DNA from: CAJJDF01 sp965655625
Lineage (GTDB): Bacteria > Bacteroidota > Bacteroidia > Flavobacteriales_D > CAJJDF01
DNA length: 64,000 nt
NCBI GenBank assembly: GCA_965655625.1
Contig: CBFHHA010000002.1
Coordinates: 1-64,000 of the forward strand
Direction of reading: 5' to 3'
This document shows, in pieces, positions 8,899-16,875 of this stretch. The notes beneath the pieces are model-generated. The model saw nothing but the letters and a program-made list of their open reading frames with translations. It was not told where the DNA came from and made no database searches. Each line of letters starts with the position of its first letter. The stretch's first letter is position 1. A program made the position numbers and the translations under genes.

Positions 8899-9540
8899 TT
8901 ATAAGTACTTGATTAAAAATAATACAGGTATTAGTTCTAGGATGCAAAGGTACAAAATTATGTGAAAAATGGAAATATTACCTAGTAAATATGCACTGCT
9001 CCCAACCATATTCACTAACCACACAAGACAAAAAAGAGTTGCGTTTATATAAAAAGTGGAAAAAGGCAAGTAACAAACTGCGATAAGTCCTACAAACAGA
9101 ACGATTGAATTGAATTCGTTGTATGCGAGTCTTTTTCTGAGGAAGTCCTTATCCCCCGCAAAATTTATTAAAGTGACTATATACAGCGCTATTAGTTGAA
9201 AAATGTACAAAAAGACAACGTAGAGAATTCCTGTGCTTACTGAGGCAGGGGAAAAGTTCGTTGTTGAATTGAACAGTTGGCTCATGCCAACTCCAGCAAG
9301 TACAACAAAACTTATTTGCAACAATACACTCCCAAAGCTCGTAATTCCTGTCTGTAATAGAGAATCAAAATAAGAGGAATCTGAAAAAACGGTAGTCAGC
9401 AAGTTTTTGAAAAATGAATTTTTAGTTGTTTTGAGGTAAATAAGCACAAAGGAAACAGCGATTAAAACATAAAATTCGATTGACGAATCGTTTTTAATTA
9501 CCTGATTTTGAAGTTCGATAGAGTTCAGAAATGGGATCAA
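8899..9540 (-). CDS. DUF4271 domain-containing membrane protein
   Basis: 213 residues with about six hydrophobic segments. It matches the Bacteroidota DUF4271 family by its hemD-proximal position, the early LIYLKTTKNSFFKNLL segment after the first TM, and the YNEFNSIVLFVGLIAVCYLPFSTFY block. Function is unknown. The frame has no ATG near the expected N-terminus and stays open upstream without one, so translation probably begins at TTG (9540) or another non-ATG codon. It is the first gene of the six-gene minus-strand run ending at 4216. Confidence 0.8.
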   Translation of the reverse strand: MIPFLNSIELQNQVIKNDSSIEFYVLIAVSFVLIYLKTTKNSFFKNLLTTVFSDSSYFDSLLQTGITSFGSVLLQISFVVLAGVGMSQLFNSTTNFSPASVSTGILYVVFLYIFQLIALYIVTLINFAGDKDFLRKRLAYNEFNSIVLFVGLIAVCYLPFSTFYINATLFCLVWLVNMVGSSAYLLGNISIFHIILYLCILELIPVLFLIKYL

Positions 9541-9697
9541 ATCAATGAGCTTAATGAGTAAAAAATTAGGACGTAAAATTACTCTTAATATTCGGAGTAA
9601 ACAAAAAACAATCCTGAACGTAAAAAAAAGGCTAAAAACCTTAACAATATGAATTCTTTTGCCTTTTTTTGTAAGATAAATTAAAATTTAAAAGCGA

Positions 9698-11050
9698 ATG
9701 TCAGCATCTAATTACCAAGCTCAAATTGATGAGTTTATGAATTATGTAAAAGGTATTATTCCAGCAGAGCCTGAATTTTTACAAGCAGTATTGGAAGTTG
9801 CAGAAACAGTAATTCCTTATATTGAGGAGAATCCAAAATACAAGAAAGCAAAGATTTTGGAAAGAATGGTAAACCCTGAACGTGTCATCATGTTTCGAGT
9901 TCCTTGGTTAGACGACAAGGGAGAAGTTCAAATTAATAGAGGTTACAGAATTGAAATGAACAGTGCCATTGGGCCATACAAAGGAGGTTTGCGTTTTCAC
10001 CCTTCGGTAAACTTGAGTATTCTCAAGTTTTTAGCTTTTGAGCAAGTCTTCAAAAACAGTTTAACAACTCTACCAATGGGTGGTGGAAAAGGGGGTTCTG
10101 ATTTTGATCCAAAAGGAAAATCAGACAACGAAGTAATGAAGTTTTGTCAAAGCTTTATGTCTGAATTAGCTCGTCACATTGGGCCTAATACAGATGTGCC
10201 AGCAGGAGATATTGGAGTAGGAGGAAGAGAGATTGGTTACATGTTTGGACAATACAAGAGATTAAGAAACGAATTCACAGGAGTGCTTACCGGAAAAGGT
10301 AAGGAATGGGGAGGAAGTTTAATTCGTCCAGAAGCGACAGGTTATGGCTGTGTCTATTTTGCACAAGAAATGTTGAAAGCAAATAACAATTCTTTTGCAG
10401 GGAAAACAGTAGCAATTTCTGGATCTGGAAACGTAGCGCAATATGCTTGTGAAAAAGCAACTGAGCTTGGAGCAAAGGTGGTAACCATGTCTGATTCTTC
10501 GGGACATATTTATGATGCAAATGGTATTGATGCTGAAAAATTGGCGTTTATCATGGATCTTAAGAATGTAAGGAGAGGAAGGATTAAAGAATATGCAGAT
10601 AAATTTGGAGCTGAGTTCCACGAAGGAAAAAGACCTTGGGGAACAAAAGTAGATATTGCTTTGCCATGTGCCACTCAAAATGAATTGAACGGGGAAGAGG
10701 CTAAATTCTTAGTTTCGAACGGAGTAATTTGTGTAGCCGAAGGGGCAAATATGCCAACTACACCAGAAGGTGTCGCAGCATTCGAAGAAGCCAAGATTTT
10801 GTTTGCACCAGGAAAAGCATCAAATGCCGGTGGTGTTGCAACATCTGGTTTGGAAATGTCTCAGAACTCAATGAGATTTAACTGGACTAGAGAAGAAGTG
10901 GATGCAAAATTATTGCAAATTATGAAAGACATACACGCATCTTGTGTTGAATACGGAACAAAAGACGGTCACACAGATTACGTAAAAGGAGCAAATATTG
11001 CAGGGTTTGTGAAAGTAGCGGATGCTATGATGGCACAAGGAGTGGTTTAA
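9698..11050 (+). CDS. gdhA: NADP-specific glutamate dehydrogenase
   Basis: A 450-residue hexameric enzyme (GDH-I type) that interconverts 2-oxoglutarate plus ammonium and glutamate. The substrate domain contains YKGGLRFHPSVN and PMGGGKGGSDFDPKGK (catalytic Lys), followed by DVPAGDIGVGGREIGYMFGQYKR. The nucleotide domain has AISGSGNVAQYACEKA and the post-strand SDSSG, consistent with NADP(H). Its length is normal for this class. It stands alone, with a strong terminator 21 bases after the stop, and is divergent from the DUF4271-hemD run. The likely role is ammonium assimilation. Confidence 0.97.
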   Translation: MSASNYQAQIDEFMNYVKGIIPAEPEFLQAVLEVAETVIPYIEENPKYKKAKILERMVNPERVIMFRVPWLDDKGEVQINRGYRIEMNSAIGPYKGGLRFHPSVNLSILKFLAFEQVFKNSLTTLPMGGGKGGSDFDPKGKSDNEVMKFCQSFMSELARHIGPNTDVPAGDIGVGGREIGYMFGQYKRLRNEFTGVLTGKGKEWGGSLIRPEATGYGCVYFAQEMLKANNNSFAGKTVAISGSGNVAQYACEKATELGAKVVTMSDSSGHIYDANGIDAEKLAFIMDLKNVRRGRIKEYADKFGAEFHEGKRPWGTKVDIALPCATQNELNGEEAKFLVSNGVICVAEGANMPTTPEGVAAFEEAKILFAPGKASNAGGVATSGLEMSQNSMRFNWTREEVDAKLLQIMKDIHASCVEYGTKDGHTDYVKGANIAGFVKVADAMMAQGVV

Positions 11051-11070
11051 TAAATAGACTCATTAAGTTA

Positions 11071-11106
11071 AAGCCCGTCCCGAGAAATCGGGACGGGCTT
11101 TTTTTT
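11071..11106 (+). terminator. rho-independent terminator after gdhA
   Basis: A perfect 13-bp stem (AAGCCCGTCCCGA / TCGGGACGGGCTT) closes a GAAA tetraloop and is followed by a run of T. Confidence 0.93.
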
Positions 11107-11360
11107 GTTTAATTTTAATTTTTTCATTCTCTCTTTATCTGTCATTCTGAACTTGATTCAGAACCTCGCGGAGTATTTTTTACGCGTTTTATCACGTTAC
11201 CCACGTATCAAAAGCTACTATAATAATCGGTCCTAGTTACGCTATCGCTAAACAAGAACTAAGCTAATACGGCATTACCCGAGAAAAGGATAAGGGAGAG
11301 TACAATAACTTCAAGGATTACTCTAATTAACAAAAATAGAGAAGGACAAAAGAAATTTAA
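11107..11360. other. non-coding gap with a repeat copy and weak internal hairpins
   Basis: No credible ORF. GTCATTCTGAACTTGATTCA (11141-11160) is a copy of the dispersed palindromic family, followed by GAACCTCGCGG. The remaining ~190 bases contain two weak inverted pairs, TAGTT/AACTA near 11234-11263 and AGAGTA/TACTCT near 11298-11325. They resemble no RNA family I recognise. The gap is bounded by the gdhA terminator and by the minus-strand DUF2795 terminator. Confidence 0.4.
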
Positions 11361-11396
11361 AACAAAAAACCCGATTCAACAAAGTCGAATCGGGTT
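11361..11396 (-). terminator. rho-independent terminator of the DUF2795 gene
   Basis: AACCCGATTC (11368-11377) pairs with GAATCGGGTT (11387-11396). On the minus strand the stem is followed by a T run (plus-strand A run at 11364-11369). Confidence 0.85.
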
Positions 11397-11421
11397 CTGT
11401 AACAATTAAGTTTACGTGTTT

Positions 11422-11643
11422 TTAATACTCATCTTCATTAAAGAAGAAATCATCCTTGGTAGGATAATCTGGCCAAATATCTTCGATAGACTCGTAGATT
11501 TCTCCTTCCTCTTCAATGCTTTGAAGGTTTTCTACCACCTCAAGTGGAGCAGCTCTACGCATCGAGTAATCGATCAACTCCTCTTTCGTAGCTGGCCATG
11601 GCGCATCTTCTAAATATGATGCTAGTTCTAACGTCCAATACAT
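11422..11643 (-). CDS. DUF2795 domain-containing small acidic protein
   Basis: 73 residues. It begins MYWTLELASYLEDAPWPATKEELIDY and ends IWPDYPTKDDFFFNEDEY, the near-invariant form of the short Bacteroidota DUF2795 proteins. It is strongly acidic, lacks a membrane segment or signal peptide, and is predicted helical. Function is unknown. It is monocistronic, with its own terminator 26 bases downstream, and is divergent from purD. High conservation of such a small protein across the phylum suggests a housekeeping role (inference). Confidence 0.9.
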   Translation of the reverse strand: MYWTLELASYLEDAPWPATKEELIDYSMRRAAPLEVVENLQSIEEEGEIYESIEDIWPDYPTKDDFFFNEDEY

Positions 11644-11736
11644 AATTTTCGGTTTTATAAATTTCTAATATTACGCAAAAGTAATTTTTTTGTAGTCAAA
11701 AGCAACTAATTATAGAATTATTTTAATAATAAATCA

Positions 11737-11744
11737 TAATTTTG
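11737..11744 (+). promoter_or_regulatory. putative Bacteroidota -7 element upstream of purD
   Basis: TAATTTTG matches TAnnTTTG, 12 bases before the purD ATG, which would give a very short leader. No matching TTTG -33 element was found at the usual spacing, so support is weak. Confidence 0.3.
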
Positions 11745-11756
11745 TAAAAAATCCAT

Positions 11757-13031
11757 ATGAACATTTTAATATTAGGATCAGGAGGAAGAGAGCATGCACT
11801 TGCTTGGAAAATAGCTCAAAGTCCTCTTTTGTCCAACTTATTCATCGCCCCGGGAAATGCCGGAACAGCCGAATTGGGCAAAAACATTGACCTTTCTGTT
11901 TCTGATTTTAAAGGGATCGCAAATTTTTGCATCAATAATGAGGTGGGAATTCTAGTTGTAGGTCCAGAGGTTCCTCTGGTAGAAGGGATACACGATTTTT
12001 TCGAAGAGGGCGAAAAAACAAAGAATATTCATGTTATTGGACCAAAAAAAATGGGCGCTCAGTTGGAAGGCAGTAAAAAATTCTCAAAAGAATTTATGCA
12101 GCGTCACCAAATACCTACTGCTAAGTACCAAGCATTTACACCAGAAACATTGGCCGATGGATTATCTTTTTTAGAAACTTTGTCTCCGCCTTTTGTTCTC
12201 AAAGCAGATGGACTTGCAGCTGGAAAAGGAGTTGTAATTCCCGATAATTTGGAAGACGCAAAAAGTGAATTGACCGAGATGCTTGCCAATTCGAAATTTG
12301 GGGCGGCAAGTCAAGAAGTGGTGATAGAAGAGTTTTTAGATGGGATTGAACTCTCTGTTTTTGTCTTGACGGATGGTGAAAGCTACAAAGTATTGCCCAC
12401 AGCAAAAGACTACAAAAGAATTGGTGAGGGCGATAAAGGTTTGAATACAGGGGGGATGGGAGCTATATCTCCAGTGCCATTTGCCGATGATGCTTTTTTG
12501 AAAAAAGTGGAGGAAAGAATTGTAAAACCTTCGGTTGAAGGATTAAAGAAAGACAAGATTGAATTTGTTGGTTTCTTATTTATTGGACTAATGAAAGTGG
12601 GCGATGATCCTTTTGTAATTGAATACAATGTGCGAATGGGAGATCCAGAAACGGAAGTTGTGATTCCTAGAATTGAGTCCGATTTGGTAGAAGTGTTTCA
12701 GGCTGTGGGTAATAAAACTCTAGATAAGATTGAATTTAATGTATCCGAGAAAACTGTTTGTACAGTAATGGCTGTTTCGGGAGGTTATCCAGAAAGTTAC
12801 GAAAAATCAAAGGAGATTTTGGGGCTTGATACCATAAGTGAAAGCATTCCATTTCATGCTGGGACAAAGAGCCAAGAGGGAAAAATACTTACCAATGGAG
12901 GGAGAGTAATCGCGATGAGTTCATTTGGAGGCACAAAAAAAGAAGCGCTAGAAAAATCATACGCTTCTTTAAATAGAATTAATTTCGATAAGATGTATTA
13001 CCGAACCGATATTGGGTTCGATTTGGAGTAA
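11757..13031 (+). CDS. purD: phosphoribosylamine-glycine ligase
   Basis: A 424-residue ATP-grasp enzyme catalysing the second step of de novo purine synthesis (PRA + glycine to GAR). Motifs in order: MNILILGSGGREHALAWK at the N-terminus, FIAPGNAGTA, VVGPEVPLVEGI, the ATP-grasp segment PFVLKADGLAAGKGVVI (about residues 143-159), NTGGMGAISPVP, and FVIEYNVRMGDPETEVV. It has the normal length and a clear ATG start. It is followed by a convergent DUF6341 gene and then DUF6427, a neighbourhood typical of Flavobacteriia. Other purine genes in the window are purQ and purN. Confidence 0.97.
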   Translation: MNILILGSGGREHALAWKIAQSPLLSNLFIAPGNAGTAELGKNIDLSVSDFKGIANFCINNEVGILVVGPEVPLVEGIHDFFEEGEKTKNIHVIGPKKMGAQLEGSKKFSKEFMQRHQIPTAKYQAFTPETLADGLSFLETLSPPFVLKADGLAAGKGVVIPDNLEDAKSELTEMLANSKFGAASQEVVIEEFLDGIELSVFVLTDGESYKVLPTAKDYKRIGEGDKGLNTGGMGAISPVPFADDAFLKKVEERIVKPSVEGLKKDKIEFVGFLFIGLMKVGDDPFVIEYNVRMGDPETEVVIPRIESDLVEVFQAVGNKTLDKIEFNVSEKTVCTVMAVSGGYPESYEKSKEILGLDTISESIPFHAGTKSQEGKILTNGGRVIAMSSFGGTKKEALEKSYASLNRINFDKMYYRTDIGFDLE

Positions 13032-13034
13032 AAC

Positions 13035-13217
13035 TTACTTCAATTGATTTGGGTCAGCTTCAGCTTGTTTGTTGTATTTTTGCTGACATCTTAACCAGTA
13101 CACTAGCCCAAAAACAATAAGTGACCAAAAAACAATCCAAGGTCCATTTTCTGCAACTTTTAAGATTCCAAAAGTGGCTTGGAACAATCCCTCTAATAAG
13201 TCTACTAACCAATTCAT
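13035..13217 (-). CDS. small single-TM protein, DUF6341-like
   Basis: The likely start is the internal ATG (MNWLVDLLEGLFQATFGIL), giving 60 residues; the longer reading would need a GTG at 13244. An amphipathic N-terminus precedes one hydrophobic segment (WIVFWSLIVFGLVYWL) and a charged tail KYNKQAEADPNQLK. The layout and position next to purD and DUF6427 match the short DUF6341 proteins of Flavobacteriia. Function is unknown. It ends 3 bases from the purD stop, convergent. Confidence 0.65.
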   Translation of the reverse strand: MNWLVDLLEGLFQATFGILKVAENGPWIVFWSLIVFGLVYWLRCQQKYNKQAEADPNQLK

Positions 13218-13303
13218 ATGTGTAATTTTTTCGTTGTTGTCCACAAATATAAATAACTTTACCTGATTACTTCAAACAACTCTAGGCATTTTTTATATTT
13301 ATC

Positions 13304-14245
13304 ATGATTACATCTATTTTTAAAAACACGCTTCTCAGTTATGTGATTATTATTCTAACGGCCATCGGTTTTTGGGGATTTGCTTTTTTTTCAACCCATC
13401 CTGATGCACTTGTTTCCATCGATTTTGCCAGCGAATCTTATCAGCTTTCAAAAAAAGTAGCTATCATTATTTCTTTTTTTGCTACTTTGATTAGTGCATT
13501 TTTTCTAAATCAAAGGGTGAATAAATTTCTATTTAGTTACGAACCCAATAATTTATTTTTGTGGTTTTACTTACTCTTTTTTTCAGTAGAATTGTCTAAC
13601 TCGAGTTTTTTGGTATACGATGTAGTTTCCTTCCTGCTCATTGTCTTTGTTTATTACTTGCTCACCTTTATTAGCAGCAAGGAAAGTAAAAATCACGTAT
13701 TTAATTCCGCCTTTATCATCGGGGTTTTATGCTTTCACAATGTATTTTTCGCACTGTTTTTGTTGCTGTTAATCCACAATCTTAGCACAACAAGGAGAGT
13801 GGAGATTTCCGAACTAATGTTAATCTTAACTGGGTTTTCCATTCCTATCCTACTCGTTCTATCATTGTCCATTCTCACCGATAACTTTGAGCTGATTGGT
13901 ACCTTGTTGGATTTCGAGTTTAATTCACCCGACATTTCTTGGAAGTTTTCAGTATTCATAGTTGCAGCTTTTTTATTTGCTTTAGTAGGTTTTCAATTGG
14001 CTGCGAATAAGCGTTCTGGAACAGATATTAGCGTATTGTTATTAGTGAATAATCTATTTGTTTATCTCCTAGTATCACTAGCGATCAGCGTATTTAGTAT
14101 ATTTTTGCAGCCTCAGCACTATATACTTTTTCTGTTTACTTTGCCGTTGTCAATTTTTCTTAGTTTTTTCTTCTCAGGATCAAATTCCAAATGGAAAGAA
14201 CTCGCTTTCTTGTTAGTAATAGGTCTTACCTTCTTATTGAGATAA
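13304..14245 (+). CDS. DUF6427-like polytopic membrane protein
   Basis: 313 residues, almost entirely hydrophobic, with about nine or ten predicted membrane segments. It begins MITSIFKNTLLSYVIIILTAIGFWG and contains NNLFLWFYLLFF, FIIGVLCFHNVFFALFLLLLIHNLSTTRR and LQPQHYILFLFTLPLSIFLSFFF. The layout and position beside purD and a DUF6341-type gene agree with DUF6427. No catalytic motif is evident and function is unknown. It is divergent from the DUF6341-like gene, about 86 bases apart. Confidence 0.75.
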   Translation: MITSIFKNTLLSYVIIILTAIGFWGFAFFSTHPDALVSIDFASESYQLSKKVAIIISFFATLISAFFLNQRVNKFLFSYEPNNLFLWFYLLFFSVELSNSSFLVYDVVSFLLIVFVYYLLTFISSKESKNHVFNSAFIIGVLCFHNVFFALFLLLLIHNLSTTRRVEISELMLILTGFSIPILLVLSLSILTDNFELIGTLLDFEFNSPDISWKFSVFIVAAFLFALVGFQLAANKRSGTDISVLLLVNNLFVYLLVSLAISVFSIFLQPQHYILFLFTLPLSIFLSFFFSGSNSKWKELAFLLVIGLTFLLR

Positions 14246-14298
14246 TTTGGGCGCTTTTCTTTGTAAGCAATCAAGGCTTATTTGCTACAATTTTTTAT

Positions 14299-14306
14299 TA
14301 CTTTTG
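14299..14306 (+). promoter_or_regulatory. putative Bacteroidota -7 element upstream of purQ
   Basis: TACTTTTG fits TAnnTTTG and lies 30 bases before the purQ ATG. An upstream TTTG at 14281-14284 is only 14 bases away, shorter than the usual spacing. Confidence 0.35.
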
Positions 14307-14335
14307 TAAACAAAATTAACTAAACGCAGCAAGCT

Positions 14336-15037
14336 ATGAAATTCGGTGTTATCACTTTCCCAGGGTCCAATTGTGACGAAGACATGATTTATGTTTTACA
14401 AAACATTATGAAACAAGAAGTGGTGAACTTGTGGCACAAGGATACTGATTTGCAAAATGTAGACGTGGTCGTTGTACCTGGAGGGTTTTCTTACGGAGAT
14501 TATTTGCGTTCGGGAGCAATCGCCCGATTCTCGCCAATAATGGAAAAAGTAATTGAGCATTGTAACCAAGGAGGTTATGCTATTGGTGTGTGTAATGGAT
14601 TTCAAATTCTATGCGAATCTGGATTGTTGCCAGGAGCACTTTTACACAATGATTCTCAGCGATTTATTTGCAAAAACGTACACATCGCTCCACAGACAAA
14701 TAATACTGCTATAACAGCTAATTTAACCAAAGGGAAAGGGTATAAAATCCCAATCGCTCATGGAGAAGGAAGATACTTCGCTTCAGAAGAAACCATCAAA
14801 GAATTGAACGAAAATGATCAAGTTCTATTCAGGTATTCTGACGAAAATGGTGTGGTTGATTCATCCAATAATCCGAATGGATCTGTGGAGAACATTGCAG
14901 GTGTTACCAACAAGCAGAGAACTGTGTTTGGAATGATGCCTCACCCAGAAAGAGCTGCAGATGACGAATTAGGAAATACAGACGGACGTCTTTTCTTTGA
15001 ATCGATGATCATGGAGATTGAAGGGAATCTAGTTTAG
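14336..15037 (+). CDS. purQ: phosphoribosylformylglycinamidine synthase, glutaminase subunit
   Basis: A 233-residue class I glutamine amidotransferase supplying ammonia to PurL in the FGAR-to-FGAM step. Motifs: MKFGVITFPGSNCDEDM, VVVPGGFSYGDYLRSGAIA, nucleophile GVCNGFQIL (Cys86) and PHPERA near residue 200. The length fits the separate small-subunit form that works with small PurL and PurS, not the fused large PurL. Neither partner gene lies in the window, so the gene is unlinked here. It is monocistronic, preceded by an own promoter-like element. Confidence 0.95.
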   Translation: MKFGVITFPGSNCDEDMIYVLQNIMKQEVVNLWHKDTDLQNVDVVVVPGGFSYGDYLRSGAIARFSPIMEKVIEHCNQGGYAIGVCNGFQILCESGLLPGALLHNDSQRFICKNVHIAPQTNNTAITANLTKGKGYKIPIAHGEGRYFASEETIKELNENDQVLFRYSDENGVVDSSNNPNGSVENIAGVTNKQRTVFGMMPHPERAADDELGNTDGRLFFESMIMEIEGNLV

Positions 15038-15406
15038 TTAAGAGTCAAGAATAGCTGTCACCTCCTCTTTTTAAGAGGGTTAAAATGACGTTTATTTAGT
15101 TAATGCATAGAATTCACTTTCTTCTTTTTAACCAGTTAAACCTATACGTTTAATTGTAAAAGTATTGAGCAATAGCTTATTTTTTTCTGAAAGTGGAGAA
15201 CGGAAAGTAAAGAAATTTGTCAGAAAACTTTGATACCTTCTGGGTATTTTTGGCGTTTTATCTAGAGAGAAAGTAGAAGTGTTTTTTATCAATGGAAAAA
15301 ATGGACAAAGCCGATGAGTCGTGACTCGGTTTTTTATCAAACTAAAATTAACTGATTAATAAGATTTCTGCCTTTGCAAAAACGACAAGTAAAAATTAGC
15401 TATATA
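15038..15406. other. 369-base gap between purQ and nadD, no gene recognised
   Basis: The only distinct structure is near the purQ end: GTCA and TGAC bracket a CCTCTT/AAGAGG hairpin at 15057-15088, reminiscent of the dispersed palindromic elements. A 70-codon minus-strand reading frame (15128-15340) has no family resemblance and no supporting context. No RNA gene or clear promoter was seen. Confidence 0.4.
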
Positions 15407-16000
15407 CTATTTATAAAAATTCATTTCATCCACATACTTAGCCACTTTATCCGTCAATAAATAGGCGACAGATTTACCCTCTTTTATTCGTTTTCGAATA
15501 TAACTAGCCGATATTTTCATAACAGGAATATCTTCCAGCATAGAAACATTGTTGTGAGTTAAAATTTCTTGTTCAGCAGTTTTAGAATCCTCTACTCCTA
15601 ATCTTGGATACACCACAATGGAATGGTTCTTAAGAATGGTTTCGAAATTTTTCCATTTATGAAAAGACTTGATATTGTCTTCCCCCATGATAAGCGAGAA
15701 CTCTTTTTTCGGGTACTTATCCATTAAATAAGCTAAAGTATCGGAAGTGTACGAAGGTTTTGGCATGCCAAACTCAATATCGCATGACTTAAGATTGTGT
15801 TCCTCTTCAATTGCTTCATTTACCAAAGCCAATCTGTGGTAGTCCTCAAGGAGCGATTTTTTTTCTTTCAATGGATTTTGAGGAGAAACAACAAACCACA
15901 CCTCATCTACTATGCTGGACTCGGCAACATGGCTTGCAATAACCAAGTGCCCAATGTGAATGGGATTGAACGAACCAAAAAATAATCCTATTTTTTTCAT
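15407..16000 (-). CDS. nadD: nicotinate-nucleotide adenylyltransferase
   Basis: A 197-residue nucleotidyltransferase that adenylylates nicotinate mononucleotide to deamido-NAD. N-terminal KKIGLFFGSFNPIHIGHLVIA carries the HxGH catalytic motif (residues 15-18), and C-terminal KISASYIRKRIKEGK is the ISxxxIR motif. SLIMGEDNIKSFHKWKN corresponds to the conserved G(A/E)D...WK segment. It starts at ATG 35 bases after the gmk stop, and the two are probably one transcript. The gmk-nadD order is common in Bacteroidota. Confidence 0.95.
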   Translation of the reverse strand: MKKIGLFFGSFNPIHIGHLVIASHVAESSIVDEVWFVVSPQNPLKEKKSLLEDYHRLALVNEAIEEEHNLKSCDIEFGMPKPSYTSDTLAYLMDKYPKKEFSLIMGEDNIKSFHKWKNFETILKNHSIVVYPRLGVEDSKTAEQEILTHNNVSMLEDIPVMKISASYIRKRIKEGKSVAYLLTDKVAKYVDEMNFYK

Positions 16001-16035
16001 GACAGAGGGGTTAATTTACTAGGAAAATCCCGGGT

Positions 16036-16626
16036 TTAGTATTTGTTCGAAGTTGCTATTTCTAGAAAATCACACACCACTTTTCGAGCTTCTTTTTTAG
16101 CTGCTTCCAATGTGTCGTTTATCAAGATATAATCAAATTCCTGAGCAGATTTCATTTCAACTTCAGCTTTTCCTACTCTTTTTATGATTGTTTCGGGTGT
16201 TTCACTTCCTCTACCAATCAACCTGTTTTCCAATTCTTGAATAGAAGGTGGCTGAACAAATATAGACAAAGCTTTTTCTTTAAAAATGGATTTTAATTGA
16301 ATGCCACCCATCACATCAACATCAAAAATCACATGCTTTTTTTCTTTCCAGATTCTTTCAATTTCAGTTTTTAATGTGCCGTAAAAATTATCCGTGTACA
16401 CTTCTTCCCACTCAATGAATTCATCCTCTTTTATTTTATCTTTGAAATTACTAACAGAAAGAAAATAATAATCATACCCATCTACCTCGTATTCTCTTTT
16501 CGGCCTGCTGGTAGCTGAAATAGAGAATTCTAAGTTTTTCACTTTTTCTAGCAAATACCTTACAATTGTTGTTTTTCCTGCTCCCGATGGAGCCGAAAAT
16601 ATGATGCATCTTCCTTCAAATTCCAT
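16036..16626 (-). CDS. gmk: guanylate kinase
   Basis: Phosphorylates GMP to GDP. The P-loop FSAPSGAGKTTIV starts at residue 10 when translation begins at ATG 16626 (MEFEGRCIIF); the 12 extra upstream codons give an implausible hydrophobic leader. GMP-binding blocks SATSRPKREYEVDGYDYYF and FIEWEEVYTDNFYGTL follow, then IFDVDVMGGIQLK and the lid RLIGRGSETPE. The resulting 196 residues are a normal length. It is upstream of nadD on the minus strand and separated from the ECF sigma gene by a terminator. Confidence 0.95.
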   Translation of the reverse strand: MEFEGRCIIFSAPSGAGKTTIVRYLLEKVKNLEFSISATSRPKREYEVDGYDYYFLSVSNFKDKIKEDEFIEWEEVYTDNFYGTLKTEIERIWKEKKHVIFDVDVMGGIQLKSIFKEKALSIFVQPPSIQELENRLIGRGSETPETIIKRVGKAEVEMKSAQEFDYILINDTLEAAKKEARKVVCDFLEIATSNKY

Positions 16627-16654
16627 GCATAAAAGTAATAAAAATAGGGTGGCA

Positions 16655-16875
16655 TGATACAAAAAACCTAACAGGTTTTCGAAAACCTGTTAGGATTGGA
16701 TTTTTGAGCCATAATATTTAATTCATAACCATTGTCATTTAGTGTAATCTATGCTCTAATAAATTGTCTTATTCACTTTGTTGTTTTCCGTGATACAAAA
16801 AACCTGTTAGGATTGGATTTTTGAGCTATTTTAAACTCTAATAAATGGTCAAATTCACTTTGTTGTTCTCAATAA
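16655..16875. repeat. adjacent tandem duplication including the 3' end of the ECF sigma gene
   Basis: Unit A (16655-16790) and unit B (16791-~16875) both begin TGATACAAAAAACCT, share GTTAGGATTGGATTTTTGAG, and both continue into CTCTAATAAAT.GTC...TTCACTTTGTTGTT. Unit B runs into the living sigma gene. Unit A carries a detached copy of its last ten codons plus stop (minus strand ENNKVNKTIY against ENNKVNLTIY in the gene). Unit A has a perfect palindrome at 16667-16694 where unit B keeps only one arm. Confidence 0.8.
16661..16694 (-). terminator. palindromic terminator downstream of the ECF sigma gene
   Basis: A perfect 28-base palindrome at 16667-16694 (arms CCTAACAGGTTTTC and its complement, no spacer) is followed on the minus strand by six T. 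It separates the sigma gene from gmk. Confidence 0.7.

Noticed and set aside
15128..15340. 70-codon minus-strand ORF in the purQ-nadD gap
   Set aside because: There is no resemblance to a protein family, no neighbour on the same strand and no start signal.
16627..16662. 12-codon N-terminal extension of guanylate kinase
   Set aside because: It would place a hydrophobic peptide before the P-loop, unlike the family. ATG 16626 gives the usual start.
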